Origin: JBBRZM01 sp963813635
GTDB taxonomy: Bacteria; Actinomycetota; Acidimicrobiia; IMCC26256; JBBRZM01
Direction of reading: 5' to 3'
Assembly (NCBI GenBank): GCA_963813635.1
Contig: CAWEZO010000011.1
Coordinates: 682,001 to 746,000 of the forward strand
Length of the DNA stretch: 64,000 nt
Shown: positions 1-10,435 of the stretch, one piece after another
Numbering within the stretch: position 1 is the first letter of the stretch
Layout: each line of letters begins with the position of its first letter
The notes under the pieces: model-generated
Database searches by the model: none
What the model was told of the DNA's origin: nothing
The model's input: the letters and a program-made list of their open reading frames with translations, nothing else
Program-made: the position numbers and the translations under genes

Positions 1-1056
1 TCTCGACCCGCGTGCACGAACGGCGCGGGCCACCGGCCGGAGGACTTCGGCAACGGCAACGCCGAGCGCGATGCACGAGAGCAGCACGATGGGGGCGAAC
101 TGACGGATCGCGAACCCCTTGATCCACGCGATCGCGGTTGCCGGCAACAGAGCGAGGAATGCGATCACCAGCAGCCGGACGTGTGGATCGCGCCGGCGCG
201 TCACCGCGACGACGACCCACGAGATCGCGAACCCGGCGAGGAGCACCTGCGCGGACCGGTTCAGGGAGAACGGACGCGAGACGTCCCGCTCGGCGGCCTC
301 GGTCACGGCTTGGATCGGAAACACCTGGTGTCTGACGACGAGCACGAGTAGGAACCACCACGAGACGGTCGCGGCGAGCGCGATCAGGAATCGTGTCGTA
401 ACGCGGCGCCACTCGCGCCCGGCGAGGATGCCGATCCACGCGCAGGGCAGCAGGATCATCGGCGCGGTGGTCTCCTTGAGCAGCAGCGTGAGCCCGAGCC
501 AGATCCCGCCCAGCACGAACCGCCGAGGGCTCGGCTTCCAGAGGATCAAGAGCAGCACGACGATGAAGAACATGAGTGCGACGTCGATGTGGGTGGTGCG
601 GAGCACGACCCAGAACAGCGGGGTGGCAAGGATCGCCAAAGCCGTCGTCACCGTTGCGACACCACGCGCCAGGCGGTAACTGAGCGCGAGTGCACCCGCG
701 AGCGACCCGATGCCGAGTGCAGCGGCGAGCAATCTCGGCCCGAGGAAGATGTCGCCGTGCAGGATGTCGGATGCGCCGCCGAGCATCACCGGGTACACCC
801 ACGAGCGAATCGTGTACACGTCGCCACCCGGGTTGCGCGGAACCTCGAACCGGAGCACCCGGCGTCCGACGTCGATGTACGAAGCCTCGTCCGGCGCGAC
901 GCTGGTGAACCCGTAACGCGTGAGTCGCACCACGGCGACGGTCGTGACCGTCGCGATCATCGCGAGCGTAATGAGCAGCGCCCAGTTGCGTTCCCGGGAG
1001 CGGCCAGTGAGGTCAGATTCTGTCGACAACTCGTTCCCGGCGCCCGGCTGGTTCAC
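1..1056 (-). CDS. GT-C/GT39-like membrane glycosyltransferase (partial)
   Basis: The frame is open from a GTG at 1056 to the left window edge (352 codons), so the C-terminus is missing. The GTG overlaps the stop of the upstream lipoprotein gene as GTGA, which fixes the start and implies translational coupling. After the first hydrophobic helix comes the loop APDEASYIDVGRRV, an acidic pair placed as in PMT/ArnT-type GT-C enzymes that use polyprenyl-phosphate sugars. Several more hydrophobic segments follow (for example ALAILATPLFWVVL and FLIALAATVSWWFLLVLVV). Inferred role: transfer of a sugar on the outer face of the membrane. The substrate cannot be read from sequence. No obvious frameshift is seen in the visible part. 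Confidence 0.7.
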   Translation of the reverse strand, partial: MNQPGAGNELSTESDLTGRSRERNWALLITLAMIATVTTVAVVRLTRYGFTSVAPDEASYIDVGRRVLRFEVPRNPGGDVYTIRSWVYPVMLGGASDILHGDIFLGPRLLAAALGIGSLAGALALSYRLARGVATVTTALAILATPLFWVVLRTTHIDVALMFFIVVLLLILWKPSPRRFVLGGIWLGLTLLLKETTAPMILLPCAWIGILAGREWRRVTTRFLIALAATVSWWFLLVLVVRHQVFPIQAVTEAAERDVSRPFSLNRSAQVLLAGFAISWVVVAVTRRRDPHVRLLVIAFLALLPATAIAWIKGFAIRQFAPIVLLSCIALGVAVAEVLRPVARAVRARGSR

Positions 1057-2471
1057 CAGGCCCGAGTGCCGTATTCGAGCGGTCGTCCCGACCACGCCGG
1101 GAGATCCACGCTCACTCGGGTCACGCACCGATTGCCCGCGAGCGCCTTGCCCGTCTCGACGTCGCGCACGTAGCGACAGTTATCGGTACCGAGAGCGAGC
1201 TGCAACGCGTTGGCGGGCTCCGGCCGAACGTTGACCACCGACATGCCGTTTGCGTACTGGCGGGTCCACACGCAACGGCTCTGCGAGGCGGCGTCACACT
1301 CATGCGACGCGGGGGCATTCGAGAGCGGCTTGCCGAGCACGAGACCGGTGAGCTCCGGGTATGCGGCCTGCCGGTTGCACACTGCACCGGGCGCGACCTT
1401 GGCGCAACCGCTGTCGCCCGTCCCGACGGCAAGCGGAATCGCGAAGAGCTTGACGCGCGCCCATTCGAAATAGACGCCCGCACGTGAGTGCTCGCCGCCC
1501 AACGTGCCTGTCGTGATCAGGCCGACGACCTGCCCGCCGTGCTGCGGGTTTTGCTCGTTCTGCTGGTTGGCTTGAAAGTCGTTTTCCCATTGCTGGTCTT
1601 GCGGGTGCGCGATCGCTTCGTCGGCTACCCACGTGGCGTGCTGCCACGCGTCGTCGAGATGACTGCACCGGCTCCAGTCCTCCCGCCGGCACGCCGGGTC
1701 CCGCGGGTCGGGGCGCATCGGCACCAGCGGGTCGAATGGCGATCCGCCGTAGTTGATCATCAACTGCAGCCCCGCCCCGGCCGCGACACCCGCCATGCCG
1801 ACGTACGCGTCCGACATCGTGGCGCCGGGATCCACGGGTTGTTGTGTGCAGGTCGACGTGCGGTCCCAGATGCCGGCGGGCTGCGGCTCGCGTCCCGTCA
1901 TCGCGACCTGGCCCCGGTCGAAGAACACGCCGTCCCAGCCCGCTGCCTTCAGCTGCTGGAACAGTGCAGAGAAATGCTCGTGCACCGCCTGGTCGTTCAT
2001 GTCCAGGTACCACCACTCGCGCCCTTGCTTGTCGGTCTGGCCGACGAGTGGCTGACTGCCGTTCTTGCAATACGCCCAGTCGCGGTGCTGACCGATGTCG
2101 AGGTCGTCGTACGCCTTGCCGACAGGGAACCAGTACGTCTGCACGTAGCGGTAGGCCTTCGCGCCGGTGCGATGGATCGCTCGGACGGCACTCGCGGCGT
2201 TCTGGTTGCCGGCGACCACGAGTTGGACCTTCCCGAGCTTCGCGATGCCGGCCGCGTTTCGGATGCGTTGGTAGTAGAACGCGACGTTCTCCGGTCTTCC
2301 GGCCGGTGTCGACTTCGTGGCGGCGTGTTGGCCGGTGCTGCTGCCGGTGCTGCTGCTGCCGCCACCACCGCCGCAGGCCGTGCTCACGAGCGCGAAGACG
2401 GCAACGACCGCGAGCGCAAGGCGCGTTCGTGATCGGGGCGCGTGAGCGCTCGACGGTGAGCTCGAGGTCAT
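1053..2471 (-). CDS. Secreted lipoprotein, GHL15/GH114-like TIM-barrel hydrolase (paralogue A)
   Basis: The 472-residue product has a lipoprotein-like signal: basic residues, a hydrophobic core and Cys33 in STACGGGG, followed by a Gly/Ser linker. The box lacks the usual Leu at -3. The body has barrel-like landmarks: FYYQ at the start, YVQTYWFP, WWYLDMN and GWDGVFFDRG, where the Asp is a candidate catalytic acid by analogy with GH114 and the GHL15 family. It shares this layout with the adjacent 2514-3896 gene, so the two are tandem paralogues. A -10 box lies 8 bases upstream of the ATG. The downstream glycosyltransferase gene overlaps by 4 bp. The carbohydrate target is unknown and the family assignment rests on motif likeness only. 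Confidence 0.6.
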   Translation of the reverse strand: MTSSSPSSAHAPRSRTRLALAVVAVFALVSTACGGGGGSSSTGSSTGQHAATKSTPAGRPENVAFYYQRIRNAAGIAKLGKVQLVVAGNQNAASAVRAIHRTGAKAYRYVQTYWFPVGKAYDDLDIGQHRDWAYCKNGSQPLVGQTDKQGREWWYLDMNDQAVHEHFSALFQQLKAAGWDGVFFDRGQVAMTGREPQPAGIWDRTSTCTQQPVDPGATMSDAYVGMAGVAAGAGLQLMINYGGSPFDPLVPMRPDPRDPACRREDWSRCSHLDDAWQHATWVADEAIAHPQDQQWENDFQANQQNEQNPQHGGQVVGLITTGTLGGEHSRAGVYFEWARVKLFAIPLAVGTGDSGCAKVAPGAVCNRQAAYPELTGLVLGKPLSNAPASHECDAASQSRCVWTRQYANGMSVVNVRPEPANALQLALGTDNCRYVRDVETGKALAGNRCVTRVSVDLPAWSGRPLEYGTRAW

Positions 2472-2479
2472 GGCCCGGA

Positions 2480-2485
2480 AGCGTA
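2480..2485 (-). promoter_or_regulatory. Leaderless -10 box for the 1053-2471 gene
   Basis: On the minus strand TACGCT ends 8 bases before the ATG at 2471. That spacing places the transcription start at or next to the start codon. No convincing -35 is visible. Confidence 0.5.
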
Positions 2486-2513
2486 ACGATTCAGGAGCCT
2501 GGAGGGTGGGCGC

Positions 2514-3896
2514 TCAGTGGTAGGTGAGCACGCGGCCCGAGCGGGCCGGAATCGTGAGCGTGACGCTGCGGCTACAGCCACCGAGGTCGGCGTTGCTCCA
2601 GACATTGTGCACGGTCTTGCAGTTGCTCGTGTCGAGCGACAGGCCCTGCACGTGCTCGGCGGTCCATTTGAGATTTACGAGCACCATGCCCCGTTGGTAC
2701 TTCCGCACCTGGAGGCAGTTGATGAAGGTCACGCAATCCATCGGCACTGATTGCGTGCCCTTCGGGAGGCCGAGTTGTACTGAGTCGAGCTCCGGGAACA
2801 AGCCGTTGCGCATGCACACGCCGCCCGCGGGGGTCGAGCCACCGCAGCGGTCGTCGCCGGTGTTCACCACGACGGGTAGGTTGGCGAGCCGGTTCGAGGC
2901 CCATCGGAAGTACACCCGCTGACGCTGCGACTCACCGCTGCCGCCCTCCTTCAGCAGGTTGAGAACCTTGCTGTTCATGACCGCGGCGGGAGCATTCTCG
3001 GCGGCGCGGTTTGCCGACCATTCGTCGAGCCATTGGGAATCGCTCCCGTCGGGTGCCGCGAGGCCGCTCTCGTTGATCACCCAGTCGACGTTCGGCCACA
3101 CGTCGGGATCGGTCGGGCAGCCGGGGAGGGGGGTGCACCACGACGAGGGTCGAAGCGGAACCGCCGGGTTGAATGCGTTGGCGCCGTAGTTGAGCATGAC
3201 CTTGAGCCCGACGGCCTTGGCCTGCGGGAGGAGCGCGACGAACGCGTCGGCGAACCGTCGTTGCGGGCTCACGGGGTCGTTCGTGCACGTCGACACCGCC
3301 CGCGACAGGTTGACGCCGTGGGGGTCGGTGCCGCCGAGCAGCGACACCATGCCGCGGTCGAACATCACGCCGTCGTAGCCCCACGCTTTGATCTGCCGGA
3401 GGTACTGGGTGGCGGCGTTGCGCGCGGCGCGCTCGTTGGTATCGAGATACAACCAGCTCGTACCACCGCTATCGACCCGGCCGACGTCGCCCTGGCTGCC
3501 GCTCGTGCAAAACGCCCAGCTGGGGTGCGCGCCGATGTCGATGCCTTCGTAGGCCCGATTGTTGGGGAACCAGAAGAAGTTCGCGTAGTGATAGGCGGCG
3601 GCGCCGAGGGCGTGAATCGTCTGCGCGCCCTGTTGCTCCGCGGCACCGTCACCTTGTCCAGAGACGACGAGCATGTCGACCGATCCGACGGCGGCGCGCA
3701 GGGTGTCCGCATCGGGAACCGGCTGATAGTAGAACGCGGTTCGGGGCGCGACACGGGCTGCGACGTTGAGCGAATCAACCGGGACCGGCGCCGGGTCGGG
3801 GCCACACGCGACCGTGAGCGCAGCAAGCATCGCCGCCGCGGCGAGGAGGCAGACGGCATGACGGACGCGTGTACGGTTCATGCTGTTCGTTCGCAT
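2514..3896 (-). CDS. Secreted lipoprotein, GHL15/GH114-like TIM-barrel hydrolase (paralogue B)
   Basis: This is a 460-residue paralogue of the 1053-2471 product. The start at 3896 is chosen over the longer frame to 4022 because GAAGGG stands a few bases upstream and the signal peptide begins there: Arg-rich n-region, Leu/Ala core, Cys31 in LTVACGPD. Matching landmarks are FYYQP, YANFFWFP, SWLYLDTNE and GYDGVMFDRG, with the Asp of the last motif a candidate catalytic residue. Eighty-five bases separate it from the stop of the upstream membrane protein, so the 6028-to-1 genes could form one unit. Probable function is polysaccharide cleavage outside the cell, by inference from the fold family. 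Confidence 0.6.
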   Translation of the reverse strand: MRTNSMNRTRVRHAVCLLAAAAMLAALTVACGPDPAPVPVDSLNVAARVAPRTAFYYQPVPDADTLRAAVGSVDMLVVSGQGDGAAEQQGAQTIHALGAAAYHYANFFWFPNNRAYEGIDIGAHPSWAFCTSGSQGDVGRVDSGGTSWLYLDTNERAARNAATQYLRQIKAWGYDGVMFDRGMVSLLGGTDPHGVNLSRAVSTCTNDPVSPQRRFADAFVALLPQAKAVGLKVMLNYGANAFNPAVPLRPSSWCTPLPGCPTDPDVWPNVDWVINESGLAAPDGSDSQWLDEWSANRAAENAPAAVMNSKVLNLLKEGGSGESQRQRVYFRWASNRLANLPVVVNTGDDRCGGSTPAGGVCMRNGLFPELDSVQLGLPKGTQSVPMDCVTFINCLQVRKYQRGMVLVNLKWTAEHVQGLSLDTSNCKTVHNVWSNADLGGCSRSVTLTIPARSGRVLTYH

Positions 3897-3981
3897 AGCC
3901 CTTCCCATGCCCAAGCATCGACGCGTCGCCGGCCGCTCTTGACCTTTTTTATCCCACATGCCTCGCCTTCCCGGAAACGCG

Positions 3982-6028
3982 TCACCCACGTCGAACCGTG
4001 CGCTTCGGCGCCACCCACGCAATACCTAGGAGGCACACCCCGATGGCGAGCAACATCAGGAGCACTGCGCCAATGGTCTGCGCCGCTCGATGGCGCACAG
4101 CGCCGAGCACCGGCGCGCCCGGTAATGACTGCATGCGCCGGTAGATGGTGATGCCGTCGCGGTGCCAGACGCGTTCGAACCCGCGGAAGGTGTGGTTCGC
4201 CGGCGGGTGGCCGTACGTCGACGCCGCACCCAGGTCGGTTGCACGGTCGGCGATCACGATCCACGACGCGTGGAGCCGGTCGGCCAAGTTCGCCTCGCCG
4301 GTGCCGTCGAAGAACGCGTGAGCACGATCGAGGAGATCGATGCCACGGTCGAGGAACGCGGCCCGTTCGATGAGTGGTTGGCGCGCTTCGAGCACGTCTT
4401 CCACGGGCGTCCAGAACTCGACGATGCCGCGGGTGCCGGTATTGCTGAGGAGCACCTGCCCGGACGTCGCGTGACGGTCCAGGTAGCGGAGTGCGGCCTG
4501 ACCATCGGCCGGAATGGCCCGCTGCCCGCGATACGGGTCAACCGTCAGCAACGTCCCGACGATCACCGCCCCGCAGGCCACGAGGACGGCGATAGCGCCC
4601 TGGAGACGCGGGCGGGTCAGACGCGGTGCAACGCGCGCCGCCAGCGCCCCGTAACCCTGCACCGCGAGTCCGCCGAGCAGCGCGAGCCCGAGTGGCGTGT
4701 ATCCGAACAGCCGGGAAAGACCGGTGTGCCGGGGGATGTAGGTGTCATACGACGCGGCGAAGTACGCGGCCACCGCCGCCTCGAGCACCGCGAAGACGGC
4801 GATCGAACCGAGCAGCTTCCGCGCTCGCCGGTCGTCGATGACCGACGCCGCGACGACGCCGATGCCGATCGTCGCGAGCGCGAGGACGCCCCCAATCGAG
4901 AGCAGGTCGAGTCCGGGCCACGGATTGTCGATCCCTTCCGCCAGCTCCGAGGTCAGCGTCTTCTGCCCGACGGGACCGAAGTGTCCGACGTTGCGCTCGA
5001 GATAAACGAGTGTGGGGTCGCTGCCGTTCGCGGCGAGGTGCGGTCGCTGCGCGTCACCGGAGACGAGCGCTCTTCCCTGGAGTGCCCATCCCATGCTCAG
5101 CGTGATGCAGGCGGCAAGCAGCGCCGCGCATCCGAGCCCGGTGATCGCGATGCGAAGCGCGCGCCGCCGGTCGAACAGCTCGATGAGCATGGCTGCTGCG
5201 AACAGCAGCGCCAGGGCGAACGCCGCGATGGCGTGCACGCCCATGTTGACACCGATGATCGCTCCGGCGAGCGCGACCCGGCTCGGACGGTCGGTCCGCA
5301 GGCCGGTGACCCCGACGCGAATCGCGACGAGGCCGAGCACGACACCCATTGCCTCCGGCTTGTACGCGTTGAACGTGCCGCTGTACCAGATGGTGCAGGT
5401 GCCGAGCGTGGCGCCCGCGAGCGTGGGGACGGGCCGGAGCCAGCAGCGCAACACGGCGAACAGCGCCGCGATGCCGAGGAGCGCGACCGGCACCCGCCAC
5501 GCGGCCAGCTGTTGCGCCGCGTCTGCCGAGCCCCACACCGTGATACGCCTGCGATGCGAAGTTGAACACCAGGTAGTCGGGCAACCAGCGCACGTGAGTC
5601 CCGTACTCGGTGACGAACGAAGGAACACCGTGCACGCGGCTCAGGTCGCGACCGACGTCCCAGTAGTACCACTGGTAGATCTTCGAAGGTCGATTGCTCG
5701 GTCGTGTCGCGGTCCACACCCACGGCGTGACGAGCGCGAGAAGTAGCAGGGTCATTGGACGCGCGGCGCTGATCGTCATCCGCGCCGCGCGTGGCACTCC
5801 GATGACGCCAAGGATTGCGAGCGGGACCGCGACCCGGCCCGGTGTGAACGCGGCAAAGCCGGTGAGCACGCCGCCGATCGCCGCGATGATCAACACCGTC
5901 ACACCGATCGCGAGCATGAGCTCGTCGAGCGGACCGTCGCTGTGCGCACGCGCGAGCGATCGCAGCCCCATGCCGGGCAATACGAATAGGGCGACGCCGA
6001 TCGCGACGAGCCCGAGGATCGTGATCAT
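3982..6028 (-). CDS. Polytopic membrane protein, GT-C-like (frameshifted)
   Basis: Two overlapping frames make one protein. The N-terminal part begins at ATG 6028 (MITILGLVAIG) and the C-terminal part runs to the stop at 3982. The frame changes near 5537, where removing one base joins SQAYH to VWGSADAAQQ. About ten hydrophobic segments are visible, then a soluble C-terminal portion and a last helix (LLMLLAIGVCLLGIAWV). The layout resembles GT-C glycosyltransferases or related surface-polymer proteins, and it lies with the two hydrolase-like lipoproteins. A -10-like TACGCT lies at 6074-6079 on the same strand. A GTG at 6066 in another frame starts 7 bases after it and encodes only 13 codons ending at the ATG. 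Confidence 0.55.
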
Positions 6029-6167
6029 GCAGGCATCGGGACGCGCGCCGACGAGTCGTCGATCACGCGCCGCAGCGTAGCGAGGGCCGTGACTGCCGAT
6101 CGGTACCCGGCGCTCCATTGCCCGACGACTCGATACGCTACGGCGCCGGCTCGCAGGCCGGTTCGTC

Positions 6168-8217
6168 GTGGGAGAGCAAATCGTCGTGGCGACAACCGAA
6201 GCATCCCCCCCGGTTGCCGGCAGTGCCGTTGATCGCCGCGTCGACGTGCCGACGACCGAGCGGCGGGCACGCGTGGAGCGAGCGCTCGGCCTGACGATCG
6301 TGGTGCTCGCGGTGCCGGCCGCGTTGATCTTCGACTCGGCGTTCTTCCGTCATGGCGGATGGCTTGGCGGCGATCATCTCTATCACGGCGGCGTCGCGCG
6401 CAATCTGCAGGGCGGGGACTTGATCGGCCGCGATTACTACGCCGGTCATCTCTCGTACTTCTCGGGTTTGTTTCACCTTGTTGCCGGCAACGGCGCGCGG
6501 CTCCTGGGCACCTCGTACGACTCGCTCGTGAGCGTCGCGTCGTGGTGGTTCGGACCGTTGTGGATCGGCGCGCTCGTGCTGCTCGCGCGCCGGCTCTGGC
6601 CGGGTGACTGGCTGCGGGCCGGCTACCTGGTGGTGCTCGCGACGTTCGCAACGCCGTTCGCGACCGCGTCGAGTGGTCTGTGGCTCTCGTCGCTGCTTCC
6701 TTCGGGGCACGTCGAGTGGCCGATCTATCCCCGTGACTTCGCGCTGCTCGGTGGGATCCTCGTCGTGTGGTCGGTGACGTCGGAACGCTGGTGGCTCCGC
6801 ACGATCGGCACCGGTCTGCTGCTGGCCGCGACCGTCACAACCCATCCTCAACTCGGCGCGCTCACCGCTGTGATGGTGATCGCAGTGGTCGTGCTTGGTG
6901 ACCGACGCCGGACCGTCAGGATCCTCCAGGACCTCGCGGTGATCACCGGTGTCGGGCTTGTGGCCGGGATCTGGTGGTGGTGGCCCCAGCTCTTCGCATT
7001 CCTGCACGACCAACCCATCAGCTATGCGTTCTGGCCGGGTCATGTCGCTCTCGGTCTCGGGCCCGTCGCGCTCGCGACGCGCCTGGGTGTGCTCGGCCCG
7101 CTCGGCCTCGGAGGGCTCGCCGTGCTGGCAACGGATCGCGCCTGGCGTGACAAGCGTCTGGTCGTGGTCGTGTGGCTCGGCGTGCTTGCCGCGGCGTTGC
7201 TGGCGCTCGCGGTGGCGAGCAGCGACTTCCTCCCTCGTGATCGAGCGTGGGTCTTTGCCGGTCCGGCACTCGCGGTCGCCGCGGCGGAAGGCGCCGCGTG
7301 GCTCACCCGGCGCCTTCCGCTGGTAATGACGCCGGCCGTCGCGATCGTTGTGATCGCCACCTCGATTCCCGCGTTGGTGCAGACCGCGGACATCGTCGAC
7401 AACACGTGGCGAGGACCGATTGTCGACAACGGTCTCGTGTTCACCGCGAGCAGGTGGGATCCGATCTGGCAGCAGCTCAATCGAGAGGTGCGCGCCGACG
7501 GCGGCGTACGAGTCACGACCTACGAGTCGTACGGCGCGATCACGTGGGCACGAAGTGGCGCCACGGTGTTCGATCTGTGGCTTCCGGGATGGTTCGATCC
7601 CGGCTATTCGGTGAAGAAGTCGACCGGCATCTCCATCGCCGACCGCGCGAAGCTCGAGATGAGTGCATTCGCGCGCGGTCTTCCCGGGATTTGCTCGCTT
7701 GCTCGTCGAGCGCACACCGGCGACGTGCTGTTGGAGCGGGCGAACGGGTTGGTCGGGACCCGCGACACCTGGCCGGCCGCGCGGTTTCGTTCCGACCGCA
7801 CCACGCGCGACGGTGAGGGACCTGTTTCGCAAGGTCGGGCCGGGCGTCGACTACCGCGATCGCAACCGGTACGACACGCTCGTGCTGACTCCCAACGCGC
7901 CATTTCGTGTGTCGTGGCCCGGCAGCGCAGTGAACGCGGTGCAGATCTACGCGATCTCGGCACGCGGCGTCTCGCATCTACGGGTGCAATCCGGTCCGCT
8001 CCGCACGACGGTCCGGGTGCCGCACGCCGTGGCGGCCAAGCCGATCACCGTGCGCACGACGCCGCACGAGCCGATCACGATTCGCGCGCAGGGTCGCGTC
8101 CTGCTGCTCGAGGTTCGCGGTTTCGAGCGCGTGCCCCGCCTGGCCGGCCCAGACGGGCCGTTCCTCGCGCCGGTCGGTCGGGTGTGCGCGGGCGTGCCCG
8201 AGCCGGCGCCTCGCTGA
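6168..8217 (+). CDS. Polytopic membrane protein, GT-C-like (frameshifted)
   Basis: The gene is divergent from 3982-6028. The N-terminal frame (GTG 6168, or GTG 6186 which has GGGAG upstream) encodes many hydrophobic helices and a Trp-rich segment near 6970-6990. The C-terminal frame ends at 8217. The break sits at about 7811-7815, where dropping one G restores TTRDVRDLFRKV. The last ~150 residues form a soluble, beta-rich-looking domain (VDYRDRNRYDTLVLTPN). Topology fits a GT-C enzyme or a DUF-type mannosyltransferase, but no diagnostic catalytic motif was found. A TACGCT box at 6134-6139 could drive it. Confidence 0.5.
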
Positions 8218-8227
8218 CGAGCCGCTG

Positions 8228-9412
8228 TCAGTGCGCGGTTGTCGACCCGTCGGCGAGCACGGCGTGCGGTAGGCAGAGATCGTCGTACTCCGCGATCACA
8301 ATGGGTGCGGCGTCGTCACCACACGCGGGGCACGTCGGATCGCGCCGCACCTTGAACGTGCGGAAGCTCTGCTCGAGCGCGTCGTAGGCGAGGAGCCGGC
8401 CGACGAGCGGGTCGCCCAGGTCGAGCACCACCTTGATCGCCTCGAGCGCCTGGATCGACCCCACGATCCCGGGCAACACACCCAGCACGCCCGCCTCGGC
8501 GCAACTCGGCGCGAGCTCGGGTGGAGGCGGCTCGGGGAGCAGGCAGCGGTAGCACGGCCCGTCGTAGGGCTTGAACACCGTGACCTGACCCTCGAAACGG
8601 AAGATCGAACCGTGCACGACGGGAATTCTCTTGATGAGCGCCGCGTCGTTGAGCAGATAGCGCGTCGGGAAGTTATCGGTGCCGTCGACGATCACGTCGT
8701 AGCCGTCGATGATGTCGAGCACGTTGTCGGCTCCGAGACGCACGTCGTAGGTGACGACGTCGACGTCGGGGTTGATGGCTGTCAGCGTCTTCTTCGCCGA
8801 GTCGACCTTGCGTTCGCCGATGCGATCGGTGTTGTGCAGGATCTGCCGCTGCAGATTGGAGTCGTCGACCACGTCCATGTCGACGATGCCGATCGTGCCG
8901 ACGCCGGCGGCCGCGAGGTAGAGCGCGGCAGGGGAGCCGAGCCCGCCCGCGCCGAGCAGCAGGATCCGGCTCTCGAGCAGCTTCCGTTGCCCGGCTTCGC
9001 CGATCTCGGGCAACAGGATGTGGCGTCCGTAGCGGCTGCGTTGCTCGGGCGTCAGCACCGTGGGCGTGACCCACGCGCGGCCTTCGTTCTTCCAGCGGCC
9101 GAAGCCACCGATCATCGACGACACATCGTCGTACCCGAGCTCTTGCAACGTCTGGGTCGCGAACGCCGATCGGATGCCGCTCGCGCAGTACACGATGACC
9201 GGCTTCTTGCGATCGGGCAGCTTGTTCTCGACCTGGCTCTCGAGATGCCCGCGGGGAATGAACACGGAGCCGGGAATCGTGCCCTGCTCGAACTCGTCGA
9301 GCTCGCGCACGTCGAGGAACGTGGCGTCAGCGAGGCGCGCTTCGGCGTCGGCGGGCTGGATCTCCTTGATCGATTGCTTCGTGCGGGCGAGAAGCTCGCG
9401 GAAGCTGGCCAT
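8228..9412 (-). CDS. moeB: Rhodanese-MoeB/ThiF fusion (sulfur-carrier adenylyltransferase/sulfurtransferase)
   Basis: The 394-residue product activates the C-terminal Gly-Gly of a ubiquitin-like sulfur carrier with ATP and probably passes sulfur to it, for molybdopterin, thiamine or cysteine pathways. Residues ~15-115 are a rhodanese domain with Cys76 in VYCASGIRS. Residues ~120-390 are an E1-like domain with the nucleotide loop GAGGLGSP (154-161), the TDNFPTRY region, and Zn-type cysteine pairs CYRC and CPAC. In the well-known MoeZ/MOCS3 layout the rhodanese follows the E1 domain; here it comes first. The start at 9412 is chosen for the GAGAGGGG stretch upstream. Confidence 0.85.
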   Translation of the reverse strand: MASFRELLARTKQSIKEIQPADAEARLADATFLDVRELDEFEQGTIPGSVFIPRGHLESQVENKLPDRKKPVIVYCASGIRSAFATQTLQELGYDDVSSMIGGFGRWKNEGRAWVTPTVLTPEQRSRYGRHILLPEIGEAGQRKLLESRILLLGAGGLGSPAALYLAAAGVGTIGIVDMDVVDDSNLQRQILHNTDRIGERKVDSAKKTLTAINPDVDVVTYDVRLGADNVLDIIDGYDVIVDGTDNFPTRYLLNDAALIKRIPVVHGSIFRFEGQVTVFKPYDGPCYRCLLPEPPPPELAPSCAEAGVLGVLPGIVGSIQALEAIKVVLDLGDPLVGRLLAYDALEQSFRTFKVRRDPTCPACGDDAAPIVIAEYDDLCLPHAVLADGSTTAH

Positions 9413-9590
9413 ACGCGAAAACCCCTCTCGTGGTACCGGCGGGCTGGTCTCCAACAGGAAATGCTACTTCAGGGGTCAGGTATTCCCAACCCGGCCGCAA
9501 CCGGCCATGACACGGGCCAACCGGGATTGCCGGGGCAGTAGCGCGGGAGCGCCCCCGCTGCCAGGATGACCCGATCCGAGGAGGCTGACG

Positions 9591-10435
9591 ATGGACGTGC
9601 TCGGTATCGACATCGGGGGGACCGGCATCAAGGGCGCACCGGTCGACGTGCGCAAGGGCGTGCTGACCGGCGATCGGTTCCGCCTCCTGACCCCACAGCC
9701 CGCGACCCCCGATGCGGTGGCACGTGTCGTGGCCGAGGTCGTCGCCAACTTCGACACGCGCGGCCGGATCGGCTGCACGTTCCCGGCGGTGATTCAGCAC
9801 GGCGTCGCGCTCACGGCGGCCAACGTCGACGCGTCGTGGGAAGGCACCGACGTGCGCGCGACCTTGGAGCGTGCCACTAAACGGCCGTTCACCGTGCTCA
9901 ACGACGCCGATGCCGCGGGCGTGGCCGAGATGGAGTTCGGCGCGGGAAACGTCGCAAGGGTGTCGTGGCGATGGTGACCCTCGGCACCGGCATCGGCAGC
10001 GCCCTGTTCGTCGACGGCATCCTCGTCCCCAACACCGAGCTCGGCCACCTGAAGATGAACGGCAAGGACGCCGAGGAGCGCGCGTCCGATCACACCCGCG
10101 ACGTGAAGGGCCTGTCGTGGAAGCAGTGGGGAAGACGCGTCGACGCGTACCTGCAATACCTCGAGGCGCTCTTCTCGCCCGAGCTGTTCATCATCGGCGG
10201 CGGCGTCAGCAAGAAGGGGCCGAGGTTCTTCGAGTACCTCGACACGCGTGCGGAGGTCGTCGCCGCGGAGTTGCGCAACGAGGCCGGCATCGTTGGTGCC
10301 GCGGTTGCAGCGGCGAAGGAGTCGCGACCGCGCCGATCGGGTCAGGGCCGCAAGGTGCGACCGCGCCGTCAGACCAAGTCGACGAGCACGGGCAGGGCTT
10401 CACCCAAACGGTCGGGGAGGCGCGCCTCGGCGTAA
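9591..10435 (+). CDS. ppgK: Polyphosphate glucokinase, ROK family (frameshifted)
   Basis: The enzyme phosphorylates glucose using polyphosphate and/or ATP. The N-terminal frame from ATG 9591 (AGGAGG upstream) has the phosphate loop DIGGTGIKGA and the run LLTPQPATP typical of actinobacterial PpgK, then NDADAAGVAEMEFGAG with the catalytic Asp. The C-terminal frame carries VTLGTGIGSALF and FIIGGGVSKKG. One base seems lost near 9951-9960. The C-terminal frame runs 67 bases into the 3' end of the convergent sirtuin gene, with a basic tail unlike the family, so the true stop may be earlier. Confidence 0.8.

Noticed and set aside
6138..7832. Long minus-strand frame of 564 codons
   Set aside because: It is antisense to the GT-C-like gene at 6168-8217, is very rich in Arg/His/Pro/Asp and has no helix or domain. 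Such frames arise in GC-rich coding DNA.
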